This document shows positions 63,721 to 64,000 of a stretch of 64,000 nt of DNA, piece after piece. Source of the DNA: Lingula anatina (lineage: Eukaryota > Brachiopoda > Lingulata > Lingulida > Lingulidae); contig NW_019776140.1 in assembly GCF_001039355.2 (NCBI RefSeq), positions 26,460 through 90,459 on the forward strand, in the 5' to 3' direction. The notes below the pieces were generated by a model. That model saw nothing but the letters and a program-made list of their open reading frames with translations, did not search any database and was not told the origin of the DNA. A program made the translations under genes and the position numbers. How positions within the stretch are numbered: the stretch's first letter is position 1; the number at the start of each line of letters is the position of its first letter.

Positions 63721-64000
63721 TTACCCTTAATTGTACCACCAGCGTAGGCGCTGGCGGTACACATGGTTTTAGTCCCGACCCGTATGTTCCGCCGGCTCCT
63801 GCGGCTCCGCCGCCAAGTCACCGTTACCGCTTCTCCTCCTAGACGGTAAGGGCCTCCATACCCATCTCTTGGATTTAGGTCACCTATAATCTCAACTCGT
63901 TCCACGTAAAATTTGGGCTTTGTCGGTATTGGGGTCTAGGTGTGGCACTCATTGCAATGCACCCTTGTCCAAAAATGGCAAAATTAAATGCTAATTATCT

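Overview
This window is animal (metazoan) genomic DNA: AT-rich, with split genes bounded by GT..AG introns, an extracellular-domain gene with a 19 kb intron, and dense transposon debris. Gene content (metabotropic glutamate receptor, Golgi sulfotransferase, VWFD/EGF protein, C-type lectin) and mobile-element content (Tx1-like, CR1-like and RTE-like LINEs, DIRS-, BEL-, MULE-, Tc1-, piggyBac- and hAT-like remnants, several MITE families) suggest a marine invertebrate. A hemichordate, echinoderm or amphioxus is my best guess, but the sequence alone does not fix the species. It is a draft assembly: there is one 508-base N gap and three single-N joins, and the sequence beside each join is duplicated exactly.

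Layout. 370-3439 (+): the last three exons of a metabotropic glutamate receptor-like class C GPCR. 4610-5785: a 1.2 kb member of the MITE family whose 211 bp member sits in the receptor's last intron. 6717-8339 (+): a complete two-exon carbohydrate sulfotransferase of the HNK-1/chondroitin-4 type. 8.3-14.4 kb: mostly non-coding, with a LINE tail, a triplicated 32-mer and three tRNA-like repeats. 14456-15120 (-): a compact two-exon C-type lectin. 15217-44074 (-): twelve phase-consistent exons of a VWDE-like secreted protein (VWFD, EGF, VWDE-type middle domains, EGF repeats). One intron (18269-22451) holds a Tx1-like LINE with a 15 bp target duplication, itself split by a MITE. The 19.2 kb intron (23438-42642) cuts the VWFD domain and has collected Tc1, MULE, BEL, DIRS and two CR1-like insertions.

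44.4-54 kb is repeat-dominated: a Tc1 fragment, two RTE-like LINE copies (one full insertion with a 12 bp target duplication and an antisense tRNA-like 5' end), tandem arrays of a ~145 bp monomer carrying a nuclear-receptor DR1 motif, a hAT-like element with subterminal hairpins, and a piggyBac remnant. 55310-58281 is bounded by perfect 40 bp inverted repeats and carries, on the minus strand, a three-exon gene resembling the cytoplasmic (ballast) domain of P2X7 receptors. Just beyond it (58812-58945, +) lies a probable terminal exon encoding a membrane anchor. 59914-61748 is another hAT-like element, and the window ends in a ~150 bp tandem repeat.

The most interesting items are the P2X7-like gene inside a terminal-inverted-repeat element, the satellite with nuclear-receptor sites, the antisense-tRNA/LINE chimera, and the possible EGF-to-lectin fusion. 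The host genes do not form a pathway. They are independent neighbours separated by repeats.
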